A DNA stretch of 64,000 nt. Source: Corythucha ciliata (Eukaryota; Arthropoda; Insecta; Hemiptera; Tingidae). A program made the position numbers and the translations under genes. Shown here piece after piece: positions 10,131 through 20,960 of this stretch; the first letter of the stretch is position 1, and the number at the start of each line of letters is the position of its first letter. The notes beneath the pieces are model-generated. The model saw nothing but the letters and a program-made list of their open reading frames with translations, was not told the DNA's origin and did not search any database. Where the stretch lies: positions 44,764,164-44,828,163 of the forward strand of contig CM075941.1 in assembly GCA_038030265.1 (NCBI GenBank). Reading direction: 5' to 3'.

Positions 10131-11035
10131 AAACACCACGGCTGTATTGTTCAATAAAGTTCATGGTCTACAAGTTAAAACAACAGCCACAAATTGGAAA
10201 CAATTCTGAAATTAAACGCACCCACTCACTAATAAATTTCAGTGGGGCATGGGAAAATGAAGAAAATTAAAACATGTAGGTCTGGGGGGGGGGGGACGGA
10301 TCTAACTGGCAATTTCGCGACTAAAGGTCCCGCAACTTGCTGTTCGCGGCTATTATCCTTCGCAACTTGAAATTCATTGGCTTTTTAGCTACAAATAATA
10401 CACTTCAATTTTAAAACTCCCCCAAGAAAATCGCAACACCAAAACTTGAAACGCAAAAACCGCAATTTAGTGGCTATTAATTTTCCGGCACTTCCAAATT
10501 CACGGCTGTGTAAACCTCGAATCTTGCATTTCGTGGTTACCCCCCCCCCCCTCAGCTGTAATTATGTGGTGAATTTCCTGATTAGTTTCGAGACTGTTTA
10601 TCCACTGAACTCGCAATTTCACCGCCACTTCAAAGCCGGAAATTTTGCGGGGTTTTCCCAGCGAGCATTATCAGCTAAAGTAATCAATTTTGTGGTTATT
10701 TGTCGTTGGAAATTTGCAGCCTCTGGCTCAGCCAGAGGCTGGTGGCTACCTGCGCATGGGCGTAGGTACGGAAGGGATATGGGGGATAGATCCCCCCCTT
10801 CCCCGAGATACATGTATACGAATGAAGGGACACTAGTACCAACGCTCCAAAGAACGCCATAAAATCTCCCCGAGTGTTTCTCGTTGAAGTTAGTTTTAGC
10901 AGATTTTCTCGACTTCGAGAAGCCCGAAAAGGTCTTCAGACCCCACGCAGTAGCTTACCGAGGTAGGGGGAACCACCCCGGATCAGACGGGTCCCCCGAA
11001 AAGCTTAAATACGGATGCATGAGGATTTTTAGGTT
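10131..11035. repeat. fam7-like degenerate repeats and GC-rich filler
   Basis: 10320-10720 holds loose units around 'cgcaacttgaaattcgtggct', related to fam1 and fam7 but poorly phased. At 10719-10739 a 21-nt near-perfect palindrome (GCCTCTGGCT, one base, AGCCAGAGGC) occurs. From 10740 to 11035 sequence is GC-richer ('gcatgggcgtaggtacggaagg') and looks like transposon ends. The 138-aa frame at 10446-10862 spans these unrelated pieces and is not credited as a gene. Confidence 0.5.
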
Positions 11036-11343
11036 ATCCATGGATGTAGGTAGGAGAAGAGGTAGGACGGTTGGACAGCGATTTCGCTACTTTCTACGAA
11101 TTTCAATTTATCCGACCTGATGAAGAATATAACGTTGCAAGTGATATCAGCAAAGACTGAGGGCTAAATATTCGAATGAGCCCCCGAAAGCGCTAATCTG
11201 GTGGCTCAAATTGACATAATTCGCGCTATCTTGAGGAAAATTCACGGCTGAAAAGAGAAAATACACCGTGTCCCCAGTTTCGTTAGGTGCTTAAGCCCAG
11301 TAAAGTGCTGATCGGAAATTTGCAACTTGCTGACGCGGCAAAA
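11036..11343 (+). repeat. Dispersed 300-bp repeat, copy 1
   Basis: Starts ATCCATGGATGTAGGTAGGA and is repeated at 36414-36725 in the same orientation, with roughly 90% identity by eye and a few small indels. The shared block includes 'gaatataacgttgcaagtgat' and ends in the CAACTTGCTGACGCGGC segment. It joins a fam1 array at the right. No protein. Identity above that of neighbouring repeats suggests a later duplication or transposition. Confidence 0.85.
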
Positions 11344-12370
11344 CATCCAAAAAGACGGCTAATATCCGTGACTATAACTGCAAAAAAGCGCTAATTCATG
11401 GTCTCGCAATCCGAGACTAAAATTGAGAAAAAATCGCTCATTCGTGGTGCATGGTTGCCATTCTACGAATAAATCGTGGAAATCAACGCAAAACTGTAGT
11501 TTTTGGACCAACCCCGCGGTGAAAATTGAGATAACACGCTGTAATCTTGAACAAAAAAAGACGCTTTCAGGTAAACATTTAGCAGAAATAGCTAATTCAC
11601 TACTGAAGTTGCGAAAAATTGTTAATTTGCAATTTGCGGGTATAAAGTCGAGGAAAAACTTTAATTCGTGGATGCAAATGAAGAAAATCAACTAGAAAAA
11701 ATCTCATATTAGCGCGGCTTCAAGTAAGAAAAACGGTAATTTTCGGTTCGTATTGAAAAGAAGTGATAATTCTCTGCAAAAATGGAAAAAATTGCTAATT
11801 TGCAGCTTAATTAGAGGAAAACGCCAATTCACGGCGGAGAAAAAGTGCTAATTCACGGCTAAAAATGGAACAACCCGCCAAATTTACAGCTGAAATTGCG
11901 CAAAACGCTAATTGGCTGCAAAATTGAGAAAAAATCTAATTTGGGTCAAAACTGAATAATACGCCATTCATGGCCCCTGAAGTCAACTTTTCAGTTTTCT
12001 GATGGCAACTTCTGAGGCAGAAATTGAGAAAATGCGGCAATTTATGGGAATGGGTGAAAAATCCGCTAATTCGCGGGTAAAATTGAGAAAAATCGCTCAT
12101 GCACAGCGCACGGTGAACCAAAAAAATCCTAATTTGTAAAAAGCCCTCTATTTCGAGGCTAATATTGAGGAAAACACTTAAGAAAAACGCTAATTTTCAG
12201 CCAAAACTGAAAAAAAGTGCTGATCCCCTGCTAAAAAATTGCAAAAAAATCGCTAATTTGCCGGTAAAATTGAGGAAAACTCGTGGAAAATTGAGAAACA
12301 TCGCTCACGAGATAAAAACCCTGGTTTGCTGTTAAAGTTGAGAATAGGCGCAAATCTCTGCCTTTTATCC
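11344..12370. repeat. fam1 minisatellite array, forward
   Basis: About 35 degenerate units with the core CGCGGCTAAAATTGAG and spacing near 30 bp. Part of it (about 11344-11835) is copied in inverted orientation at 36886-37418. This explains why a 90-aa frame here (11423-11695) resembles a 91-aa minus frame at 37020-37295. I treat that as DNA duplication, not a gene. Confidence 0.85.
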
Positions 12371-12819
12371 TCCAAAACTTACAATGTCGTGTCTAAGTTA
12401 GCCCTAAAACTTTAATCTGGAGTCCCACAATTCACCGAAACTTTTAATTTGCGTTGTCTATGACGTCCTGAAACTTCAATTTTGGGGGAATTACTATAAT
12501 TCCCCAAAACTTCAAATTTTATTTCCTTGAATCCCTCGAAACTCACAATTCACGGCCCTTCTCCCCTTCTCACGACACAACGCTTAAGTGGGGAGTCTCG
12601 GAGAGGACTCTTCAAAAACGTCACCATCAGGATGGAAAGTATAATATTGATATGAATGATGAACGAACTGAATGAAACATTGCCCCCACCATCTTTTATA
12701 GGGTCGGTGCTTGATCCCTCGTTACCATAGCGCTGGCCAATTATATGTACCTCCCCCCCCCCCCAGAAAGGTTTATATCCAGGATAATTTCCACTCTTGT
12801 GTCTGTCCACGTTGTGCAC
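12371..12819. other. Short decayed repeat then single-copy-like DNA
   Basis: 12380-12550 has five or six loose units ending 'cccgaaacttcaatttt'. It includes a hairpin around 12484-12504 (GGGGAATTA, spacer, TAATTCCCC). 12560-12819 is ordinary non-coding DNA with a 12-C run near 12753-12764. No gene supported. Confidence 0.45.
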
Positions 12820-14383
12820 CAGTGCCGGCCTTGAACATTTGGATTAGACTCCCGTGCGAATCTTTCACCAGCGCCCCCAAGAATAAGTCGCTATATTTAT
12901 CAGAAGCGCAATTTGGTGTTTTCTCCATTTTAACCACGAATTAGCTTTTCGAATTAGTTTTTCCCACGCTTGAGCGCTTCTTCTCATCGATTTCATCTGT
13001 GAATTAGCGATTTGTCTATACTTTAGCCCTGAATAAAGCGATTTGTCTCCATTTCAGCCATAGCATTTTGCACTTTTTGTCCATTTTAGCCGGGAATTAA
13101 CCATGTTTCCCAAGTTTTGCCGTAAATTAGCGCTTTCTCCTAATTTTAGTGAGAAACGTTTTTTCCGGAAACCGGCGACTAACGAAATGAATCCCCTAAT
13201 TAGCAATTTTTTTTATTTTAGCGTTCTTTCTAATTTTAGCCATTAATTAGCGATTTTCCTGTATTTCCCCCCTAATTTCCTGAGTTCCCTCATAATTTTA
13301 GCAGTGAATTAGCGTTTTTTTTCTCGAATCGGTACCAATTTCAGCACCGATTAGAGAATTATCACAGCATTAGCAACGAAGTTGCCTCCAGATAGTGCGT
13401 ATTGGCAGAGATTATCGTTTTTTTCCCAACATCAGCAGCGACGATCGCTTTTTCTTAATTTGGCCGTGGATTAGCGATTTTGTTCACTTGTCTGACGCTT
13501 TCAGAACCCGAGAAATTACGTTTTCTCCTTTCTAAACCGTGAATTGTCGTTTTTTCCTCACTGCAGCGCGTCTTCTCCATTTTAGCCGCGAACAGTGCCG
13601 GCTTTAAGGGGGGAGGAGCGAGCCGGGTAACCACCCAAGGGTGCGGTGTCGTGAGGGGCGCGTCTAGAAAAATGAAGGGAAAACGGTGGACAAGGACAAA
13701 TGACCTAAGAATCCTTAATTTTAGCCATAAATTACCACTTTCTCTTAACTTTAACCGTGAACTGTAGCGTCTTTCTTAATTTTAGCCGTGAATTAGGCTA
13801 TTCTTTTCTTTTATCCGCGAATTAACGTTTTTCTAGACCTTATCCACGAAATAGCTTTTTCCCTCCAATTTCATTAATTTTTTTTCTTAACTTAGCTAAT
13901 TCGCGCTTTTTGTCTACTTTATTACTGAATTGGCGGTTTTTCTCAATTTTAGCAGATTTTTTTTAATTTGCGATTCTCTTAATTTTTGCCGTGTACAAGC
14001 GTTTGTTCCAATTTTAGCTGCTAATTAGCCATTGATCTATACATTTCAGTCGTGAATTAGCGCCTTTCGAAAATTTAGCTGCGAGGCTTACCTCTTTTGT
14101 ATCCACGAATGGGCGGTATTGGAATCTTAGCTGCGAATTTGCCATCAATAAAAATACTTGGCTACTTCGCGGGTAAAGTTTCCTTGAAGTTTCCGCGGAT
14201 AAAGTGTATAAAAATGGCTCAGGTGAAAAACGGAAGAGGTGAAAAATCGCTAATTCACGCCTAAAATGAGAAAAAATCGCTAATTCGCCATTTCCTCCCT
14301 CGCTTTGCCAGACGCGTCCCTAAGGGCACGGCAGCCCCTGGCCGTCGCCCAGCTCGAACCCCCCCCCCCCCAAGCCGGCACTG
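12820..14383. mobile_element. Foldback-type hAT-like element with fam1 arms (copy 2, composite)
   Basis: The left end at 12820 is CAGTGCCGGCCTTGAACATT followed by GCGAATCTTTCACCAGCGCC, matching the complement of the right end of the element at 49339-51353 ('B' end). The right end at 14383, read on the minus strand, is CAGTGCCGGCTTGGGGGGG then GAGCTGGGCGACGG, matching the left end of that element ('A' end). fam1 runs in reverse from 12930 to about 14200 and forward at 14230-14290, so arms point at each other as in the reference copy. A second A end at 13593 lies inside. Flanks TTGTGCAC and CTTGTGTA do not form a clean 8-bp duplication. Confidence 0.68.
13593..14383. mobile_element. Nested element with two A-type ends
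   Basis: CAGTGCCGGCTTTAAGGGGG at 13593 and its inverted counterpart ending at 14383 bound 791 bp. Both ends also share the next block (GAGCCGGG or GAGCTGGGCGAC, a GTG/CCGTGCCC stretch, then GCGCGTCT). The interior is reverse fam1 (13700-14200) then forward fam1 (14230-14290). It could be a nested insertion sharing an end with the larger element, or a deletion/recombination product. No matching 8-bp flanks were found. Confidence 0.55.
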
Positions 14384-14866
14384 CTTGTGTACACCCCAAT
14401 CAGAAACTTTTGGGCAGCATCCCCCTCCCATGAACAACTTATTTACCCCCCTGAAGACGTTTTGAGCTCTCCCCCACCCTAGCGTCAGATGTACGCCGTC
14501 GGCATCCAACCCCCCCCCCCCCCCCCATTGTGTAGATGCGAATTTTTGGGGATTATGATGATGTCTCATTGGGAAAACCCAATGATTTTTCCCATCCACC
14601 CAATCAATCAACCCATCAATTTTTGAATTGCATCGGTGCAAACTGCAAAAGGGACGGTTGCTAACCGTCCCAGGATAAACCCGGGACGGTCCCGGCTTGT
14701 AATTATGCCCCGCGTCTCGGACAAGATCATCTCATCTCGGTACGCATTTTTGTCCCGGGTTCAGTTCTATATTTGTTAAACTAAAAAAAACCGCAACGTA
14801 ATAATTCTCGGAAACAGACCAAACAATTGGATTTGAAGACTCAGTTTACAATCTTACGACCGAAAT
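14384..14866. mobile_element. Fragments of other transposon ends
   Basis: 14400-14520 is C-rich. Its complement reads 'ggcgtacatctgacgctaggg', in the style of a hAT subterminal region. 14641-14720 contains GGTTGCTAACCGTCCCAGG and a repeated CCCGGGACGGTCCCGG motif. This resembles 18715-18800 (CAGGGTTGCCAACCGTCTCG), another terminus type. The 126-aa minus-strand frame at 14261-14641 crosses these C-runs and is not a gene. Confidence 0.4.
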
Positions 14867-16200
14867 GGAGCGCCGACCTTGGACATTTGGCGCCCTCGGA
14901 CAGTGAATCTTTCACCAGCGCCACTGCATTGAAGTCACTGGTCAGAATAAGCCGCGCCATTTTATAGACGCGAGTTAGTCATTTTTCTCAATTTCTGCCG
15001 TAAATTAGCGCTTTTCCCTAATTGGCCACTATGAGTTGCCTCCGGAAACCGCGGCTTGCCATTTTCCCAATTTTCTGTGAACTAGCCAATTAGCCAATTT
15101 TCTCCATTCTAGCCGTGAATTAGCGTGTTTTTCTCATTTTAGCCACAAATTGACGATTTTTCACCATTATAGCCGTGAATTAATGATTTATCTCCATTTT
15201 AGCCGAAATTAGATATTTTTCTCAATTTTTGCAGTGAATTCGTGTTTTTTTTCTTCAGGTTTTAGCCGCTAATGAGCGGTTTTTCTCAATTTAAACCACC
15301 TTCCTTCTAGCTATGAATTAGCGCTTTTTCTCAGTTTGAACTACGAACTTATTGCTTCGAACGTTCATGCGAAGCGTTCATTCGTGGTATCTCCATAAAA
15401 CTTTCAGACCAAAGTTTAGAAAAACCGCTTTATAAGTCACTTTATATAGCTAAAAAGAAGAAAAAAACGCTAATTCGCTGTTTCTTTGGTAAATTTGGTA
15501 CGTGCCCCGGTTTTTGCTTTTTCGCAAGCTCGAAAAGGCAAAGAACAATGACAAAGAAGGCGTGAAAATCGAGGATATAAAAATGAGAAAAAAATCGCGG
15601 TTAAAATTGAAAAAAAAAAAAAAAAAAACTACAACAAAAACACTAATTCGGGGTTAAAAGTGAGGAAAATTGGGAATAAAAGTGAGGAACTAATTCGCAA
15701 CTGAAGTTGCACAAAATCGCCCTTTTGCGCATACGAAAGGAAAAAGCTGCTAATTCGCAGCTAATTACGCGGAAACCGCGTTTATTCACGGCTAAAATTT
15801 TTAGAAGAATAGCTAATTAGCAGCTAAAATTGGGACAAACGCTAAACCACGGCAAACATTGAGAAAATCGCTAATTAAAGTAACTGCTGAAATTGAGAAA
15901 AACTGATAGTTCGCCTAATGAAATTGACGTAAAGCGCAAATTGCCGGCTAGAACTGGGGCAATCTTAATTCGCGGACAAAACTGATAAGAATCGCTATTA
16001 ATTAGCGGCTGCCATTGAGAAAAATCGCTAATTCACGGATGAAATTGGGGAAATGCCAATTCTTGGATAAAATATGGAAATCGAACGTTAATTCACGGAT
16101 ACTAACGGAAAAAAAAATTGGCTAATTCACTGCTAAAATGTATAAAAACGCTAATTCACGGCTATGATTTAGGAAAGCACAAGTCCGTGGCTTCTGAAGA
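14867..16200. mobile_element. B-type end plus opposed fam1 arms (decayed foldback element)
   Basis: 14867-14925 matches the B end of the 49339 element base for base in most positions (CCTTGGACATTTGGCGCCC, then GAATCTTTCACCAGCGCC). It is followed by reverse fam1 (14960-15360), a middle segment (15360-15440, including GAACGTTCATGCGAAGCGTTC-like short palindrome), then forward fam1 (15440-16200). The arrangement is the same as in the reference copy, but no right-hand terminus is visible before fam4 starts near 16230. Contains an A-run at about 15609-15628. Confidence 0.6.
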
Positions 16201-16229
16201 AAACTATTATTGGACATTTGTCCCGTAAA

Positions 16230-16910
16230 TTCCGTTCTAAAACGGTCCGTTTTGTCCAGGAAATCGTACATTTCGTCATCTAAACTATTCAACGTCGTCC
16301 TAAAACTCCCAATTTCATCCTATAAAGGACGGAATTAACAGTTTCCAGGACGAAATTAACAGATATGGCGTTTATATGGCGAAATTGGCAATTTCAAGCG
16401 ATGAAATCGACAGTTTGTTGGACGGAATTTGCGGTTTATAGGACAAAATTGACAATTTTTAGTCGACATTGATGGATACAACTGGAAATTTACAGTTCCT
16501 CCCGGCGCAGGACGAAATCGACAGTTTCTGTGAACTACATTGACAGTTATTTATGACAAATTTGACGGTTTCTGGGGGCAAAATTTACAGTTTTCGGGCC
16601 GAAATTAACAGTTTTCAGGCCGAAATTGACAGTTTACAGGACGGAATTGTTGTGAGAGTTTTTAGTACTCGACTGTTTCAAGTGAATGCGCTCAAAATCC
16701 TCACCACGTTGAGAGCCCGAATTGCCTGCTGCTGAAATCTCGAAATCAAGTTGGGTGATCTTTTGTTATGTAGGCGGAAATTGACAGATTCCAAGTCAAA
16801 ACTGTCAGTTTCTCGGGTGAAATTGAGAGGTTTTGAAAGACAAAATTGACAGTTTTAAGGATGAAATGGACGCAGTTCGAGCGAAATTGACAGTTGCCGA
16901 GGGAGGGGTT
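16230..16910. repeat. fam4 minisatellite array (about 20 bp)
   Basis: Units such as GACGAAATTGACAGTTTC are repeated with changes (ggacggaatt, ggccgaaattaacagttttc). About 25 units occur, with one interruption at 16640-16770. The 60-aa frame at 16553 is repeat-derived. Confidence 0.8.
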
Positions 16911-17286
16911 AAGAAACTCCATAGTCTGGAACCCGCATTCGGTGTAAACACAATTTTTTTAATGTAAGTAGCACGGGCTGCAGTATACTACGCACACATC
17001 GTACGTTCGTAGTATTTTCAAATCTGGTCCTGTTTTTAAAACTTTATTTTTTTCGGGAACGTGATAAAGTACAAAAAAGGCTTCAAGTGCGTTGGGCTCT
17101 TCCAGGCCTTCTGTTTAATTTAAAACGTAATTAGTTCAGTCTTTTACAGACGTTATATACGTTGCCAGAAGGCTATTTAAGTAGAAGTTGAGCCCCGGTG
17201 AAAAGTTTAATTAAAAAGTCAAAGGGACAGCAGTAAGCAGGGGTGGACGAGCAGGAGGACGATAATCGCTGGATGGGACGGGATCC

Positions 17287-17323
<37 letters not shown>

Positions 17324-17960
17324 GTTCTTTGTTTACTTTCAAAAATGTTCACTGTATAAGCGATGTTGATCGTAATGTTTTTGGCAAATGATTAAACCAA
17401 ATTTTCGCAGTGTGAAACGAGCCTCAGGGTTTAATTGCCACGGCAATCTCCTCCCACCCCTCTAATCAAACTGGAAGCTGTTTAAGTTTCGTGGTGTTTC
17501 CCAGGGCACTTGATGGCTACAGGGTGAGACGGGTCGGGGGAGCTGGGGGTTGTTGAAGAGACGATAGGTTGAATACATTAAGTCGAATATCAGCCTGGTT
17601 ACAGGGTAAACATGTCGATGACGCAGTTCAGTGAGAAAGTGGCTATTAACTAGTGTAAACACGGCAGTTCGCTTGCAACATTTACGTCCCTTATCGCAGC
17701 TCCGACGATCCCCCGTCGCTCCTTAACAACGATTTAGCGGATGATTTTTTTCATAGATAATACGGAGCTCATTTTAAGAGACGGGCTCTGGAGTCAGGGA
17801 GGTTTTTATTATTATCACACCGTTACAAGGGCGTAACCAGCAGGGGCAAGGATGGGCAGCTTTCCCGCACCCTTCTTCAACTCGTTTCTGTTCACAACCA
17901 GCTGCACTCGGAGACCGTCGATTCGCTCCTTCAAATGGCTGATTCGCATTTAAACTGTAC
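16911..17960. other. Single-copy-like DNA
   Basis: Ordinary AT-rich sequence without recognisable coding or repeat structure. A 34-base poly(A) lies at 17289-17322. It is preceded by a GC-richer stretch (17220-17285) that could be the 3' end of a retroposed copy, but no source sequence was recognised. Confidence 0.45.
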
Positions 17961-18330
17961 ATTTTGCTCCCTAGAAATCCAAATATTCTTGAAACTCCAC
18001 CCGAAAAACATATTTATCAAAGGAAAAAAAGTCCCTTTACGGCTAAAATTGAAGAAAACGCCAATTCGCGGCTAAAATTGAGAAAAATCTCTAATTCAAG
18101 GCTACGTGCCGCTCATTATTCGCGGATAAAATTGAGAAAAAGCGCCCCCTCGCAGCGCAGCGCTACATTTGAGAGAAGAGCGCAAAATTGCAACATTTAC
18201 AGGCAAATAAAAGCGAAATTTTGTAGCTTGCCTGAAATTCATGGTATTGCAAATTTCACGAATTTGGAAATTTCGGGATTCCCACCCCCCCAAAGGGCCT
18301 TTGCCGAGCCGTGAGAGCGTCCAAACCATG
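17961..18330. repeat. Short fam1 array, forward
   Basis: Five or six fam1 units (18035-18175) in forward orientation, then AT-rich sequence with 'gcaaatttcacgaatttgg'. Frames of 116 and 75 aa on opposite strands here are repeat-derived. Confidence 0.65.
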
Positions 18331-18714
18331 TCAAATATAGCCGCACGAAATTACATCTCTCGGAGCTGAAAATCTCGGAATTGCATGCTTAGGGTCGCGT
18401 AATGGTCTGCAACATTGCTAGTTTCAGAACCTTATTTTAGCAAAATTGCTTGTTTTTTGGTTTTGAACTTCGCTTTCTGGACTTTTTTGTGTGACCCACA
18501 GAACAATCTGAGCTAGCCGGCGGCGACAGCGCCCTGACGAATAGTCGCAAAGTCGCAACATTTTTTAGGTAAATATCCGTGACATTGGAAGTTCCCCAGC
18601 TAGTACCACGACTTAATTCACCCACCGGCTTAGCGAAATTACAAGTTTATTGAGTCCGGATTTGTTTATTTGAGTCCGGACCCAGGAGGTTGGCCGGCCC
18701 CGCCGAATGCGTGT
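18331..18714. repeat. fam7 degenerate repeats
   Basis: Loose units built on 'aaatatccgtgacattggaagtttc' and 'cgaaattacatctctcgga', with period uncertain (30-40 bp). The same style recurs at 20580-20960. No gene. Confidence 0.4.
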
Positions 18715-18890
18715 CAGGGTTGCCAACCGTCTCGGTGCACCCGGTTTGGCTAATTTTGTCCGGCGTCTCGAGCAAGGACATCCCTGGACCGGTAATTTGT
18801 CCCGGATTCTGCCATACATTTCTAAAAAATTGACAATTAGGCATAGTATTATTAATTTTATTCTACGAATGAAGATGCTCGTGAACCTGG
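18715..18890 (+). mobile_element. Transposon terminus of CAGGGTTGCCAACC type
   Basis: Starts CAGGGTTGCCAACCGTCTCG, followed by an A/T-rich region with GTCCGGCGTCTCGAGCAAGGA. 14641-14760 carries a related sequence. Such ends are seen on nonautonomous DNA transposons; superfamily not determined. No partner end found. Confidence 0.35.
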
Positions 18891-18899
18891 TTTTTTGGT

Positions 18900-19062
18900 T
18901 CACTTTTTTCTGTGGTAAGCTTACTGTGACCAGGGCGTTTTGTGGTTAGAGCATTTTTTGGTTAGTGCATTTTTGGTTACAGGGTTTTGTGGTTAGAGTA
19001 TTTTGTAGTCAGAGCCTTTTATGTTTAGAGCATTTTTTTGGTTGGAGCATTTATGGAGCAAC
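18900..19062. repeat. sat17 array, GTGGTTAGAGCATTTTT orientation
   Basis: Eight or so units of 16-19 bp: 'tgtggttagagcattttt', 'ggttagtgcattttt', 'ggttacagggtttt', 'ggttagagtatttt', down to 'ggttggagcattta'. The unit aligns with the complement of the CCAACCACAGCAAAGGT satellite at 19690-20495 (about 11-12 of 17 bases), so both are one family in opposite orientations on either side of a LINE fragment. Confidence 0.8.
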
Positions 19063-19065
19063 TAT

Positions 19066-19675
19066 GGCGGGGCCCGTAATCAAAGGTAGCCTACAAAGAC
19101 TATGGGAACAGCGCTGGGGCACGGGCACTACAGCTCGACACACCCACAGCCTTCTCCCGACTGTAGCAGGACGACTCCAGATGAGGTGGTGGCGGCCTTC
19201 CTTCGCGGCGTCCCAAAGCGTTACTGGCCATGGTGCCTTCAACAGTCGCTTACACTTTCTCCGCCGACGCGACTCCCCCCTGGCATTCGCAGTGGTTTCG
19301 CCATAACCATCCGCGAGGATACTCGATGGCTCGCACGCTTCTCCCAGGCCTGGGCCAACCGGAGGAATCATCCAGAATTCTGGCGACCCACACATGCCCC
19401 CGCTCACGATCACGCTCACGAATCTCCTCGAGACACGTCGTGAGAGCCCCCCCCCCCTTTATACCAGTCTCCCACAACGGAGCGACGATCTGTCCTGCTC
19501 CATCACAGCGGAGCGGGGAAATCCGCACTTCTCAGAGCTTCATCCGACCGCCTATACTTGCACCCCTGTAAAACGCCCACCTTCACGGGGTCCACGCTGA
19601 GTGTTGTCAGAGTGACCGTCTGACAGCAACCAACGGGCGGGGTGGTCGAGAACCCGTTCTTGCACGTGTCGGGCC
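19066..19675 (+). pseudogene. LINE 3' fragment inserted in sat17 (copy 1)
   Basis: The C-terminal part of a non-LTR retrotransposon ORF2. VIKGSLQRLWEQRWGTGTTA and RHTHSLLP match the post-RT region. VTGHGAFNSRLHFLRRRDSP is the 'TGHGxFxxYLHR' motif that precedes the zinc knuckle. A shifted frame has REDTRWLARFSQAWANRR. The element is 5'-truncated, lacking endonuclease and RT, with frameshifts near 19230 and 19300. Its 3' UTR ends CTTGCACGTGTCGGGCC. The copy at 25593-27845 has the same coding motifs and a matching 3' UTR ending CTTGCACGTGCCGGGC. Both are flanked by sat17. Confidence 0.8.
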
Positions 19676-19689
19676 ATCCCACGTCCAAC

Positions 19690-20110
19690 CACAGCCAAGC
19701 TCAAACCACAGAAAAGGTCCAATCACTGCAAAAGTCCGACCACAGCAAAGGTCCAACCACAGCAAAGGTCCAACCACAGCAAACGTCCAACCACAGCAAA
19801 GATCCAACCACAGCAAAGATCCAACCACAGCGAAGGTCCAACCACAGCAAAGGTCCAACCACAGCAAAGGTCCAACCACAGCAAAGGTTCAATCACATCA
19901 AAGGTCCAACCACTGCAAAGGTCCAACCACCGCAAAGATCCAACCACCGCAAAGGTCCAACCACAGAAAAGGTCTCAACCACAGCAAAGGTCCAACCACT
20001 GCAAAGGTTCAACCATAGCAAAGGACCAACCACAGCAAAGGTCCAACCACAGCAAAGGTCCAACCACAGCAAAGGTCCAACCACTGCAAAGGTCTAACCA
20101 CAGCTAAGCC
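19690..20110. repeat. sat17 array, CCAACCACAGCAAAGGT orientation
   Basis: About 24 near-identical 17-bp units, much better conserved than the other arrays in the window, so recently amplified or homogenised. The unit has no stop in any plus-strand frame, and few on the minus strand. Hence the long frames on both strands (plus 19642-20097; minus 19607-20084). These are not genes. Confidence 0.97.
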
Positions 20111-20312
20111 CACAACCACAGTAAAAGCTCCAAACACAAAGAAGAGTTGAGCTCCTAGTAAAGCTTTCCCATTTTTTCTTCCTTTTCTTGATTTTTTAAA
20201 TCCGGGCCCCCAAGGAAAATCTGGTCCGGGGATAAAGGACCCAGTGCCTCCCCTCCTCGACAGGCCTGCCGACTGCATTTCTCAATTATTGAGTGTGGGT
20301 TGAGGGACTCAA
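20111..20312 (-). mobile_element. Dispersed repeat interrupting sat17
   Basis: About 200 bp splits the satellite. Read on the minus strand it has CCTGTCGAGGAGGGGAGGCA, a CCGGACCAGATTTTCC stretch and GGGGGCCCGGATTTAAAAAA. 49106-49200 has a similar order of motifs (GCCGTCGAGAGGAGGGGCAG, CCCGGGCCCGG, AAGGGTGCCCGG, AAAAATAATTC). 54690-54720 shares the CCCGGGCCCGG part. I read these as copies of one transposon end; no termini or target duplication were resolved. Confidence 0.45.
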
Positions 20313-20495
20313 TTACGGCAAAAGTCCAACCACAGCAAAGGTCCAACCAAAAGCAAGCTCAAACCACACCATAGGTCCAACTACTGCAAAAGTCCAACCA
20401 CAGCCAAGCTAAAACCACAGCAAAGATCCAACTACTGCCAAAGTCCAACCACAGCGAAGGTCCAACCACAGCAAAGGTCCAACCACTGCAAAGGT
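20313..20495. repeat. sat17 array, continued
   Basis: About ten units of CCAACCACAGCAAAGGT, more divergent than at 19690-20110 (for example 'ccaaccaaaagcaagctcaaaccacaccataggt'), resuming after the 200-bp insertion. Confidence 0.9.
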
Positions 20496-20579
20496 GCAAA
20501 GAACTAGCGTAAGGAAAGAAAAATGTGACGATCATGAAGTTTCCTATATTTGTATTGTAATAATTGCAACTGAGTTTCA

Positions 20580-20960
20580 AGTTCGGGTCTTTAACGGAGC
20601 GTAATTACAAGTTTCCTGGCTGAATATCCGTGAAATTGACAGATTCGGGTCGGAGACAGTTGAGGGCGTCTTAATGTTTGGTGAAATTACAAGTTTAAGG
20701 GCCTCAATAAAACGCAAAATTGTACTTTCGGGACCATTTGTGTACCAACGGAGCTGTTGACTCTAGCCAGCCTCAAGAGCTAACCTCCGAAAGAGATTAC
20801 CTACGAAATTGGAAGTTTCTTGGCCGATTGCCCACGGCATTGTAAGATTCAAGACAGTTGGGTATTCACTATTCATTCTGACGAAAATACCACTTTCTGA
20901 GAAACTGCAAGATTAGGAGCTAAATAACCGTGAAATTGAAAATTTGCAATGGGGGGGGGG
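20580..20960. repeat. fam7 degenerate repeats
   Basis: Units such as 'gaaattacaagtttaaggg' and 'ctgaatatccgtgaaattgacagattcgggt'; low identity. Ends at a 12-G run near 20951. Confidence 0.45.

Noticed and set aside
10446..10862. 138-aa ORF
   Set aside because: Crosses a C-run, a perfect palindrome and transposon-like sequence of different composition.
11423..11695. 90-aa protein conserved with a 91-aa frame at 37020-37295
   Set aside because: The similarity comes from an inverted DNA duplication of a minisatellite array. Identity extends equally outside the frames.
18900..19062. Telomeric repeat (GGTTAG within the unit)
   Set aside because: The unit is 16-19 bp with GGTTAG only as part of GGTTAGAGCATTTT; there are no runs of 5- or 6-bp telomere units.
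19642..20097. 151-aa protein of 17-residue repeats, and antisense Leu/Trp/Cys-rich frames
   Set aside because: A 17-bp satellite without stops gives long frames on both strands automatically; there is no start context, codon bias or splice signal.
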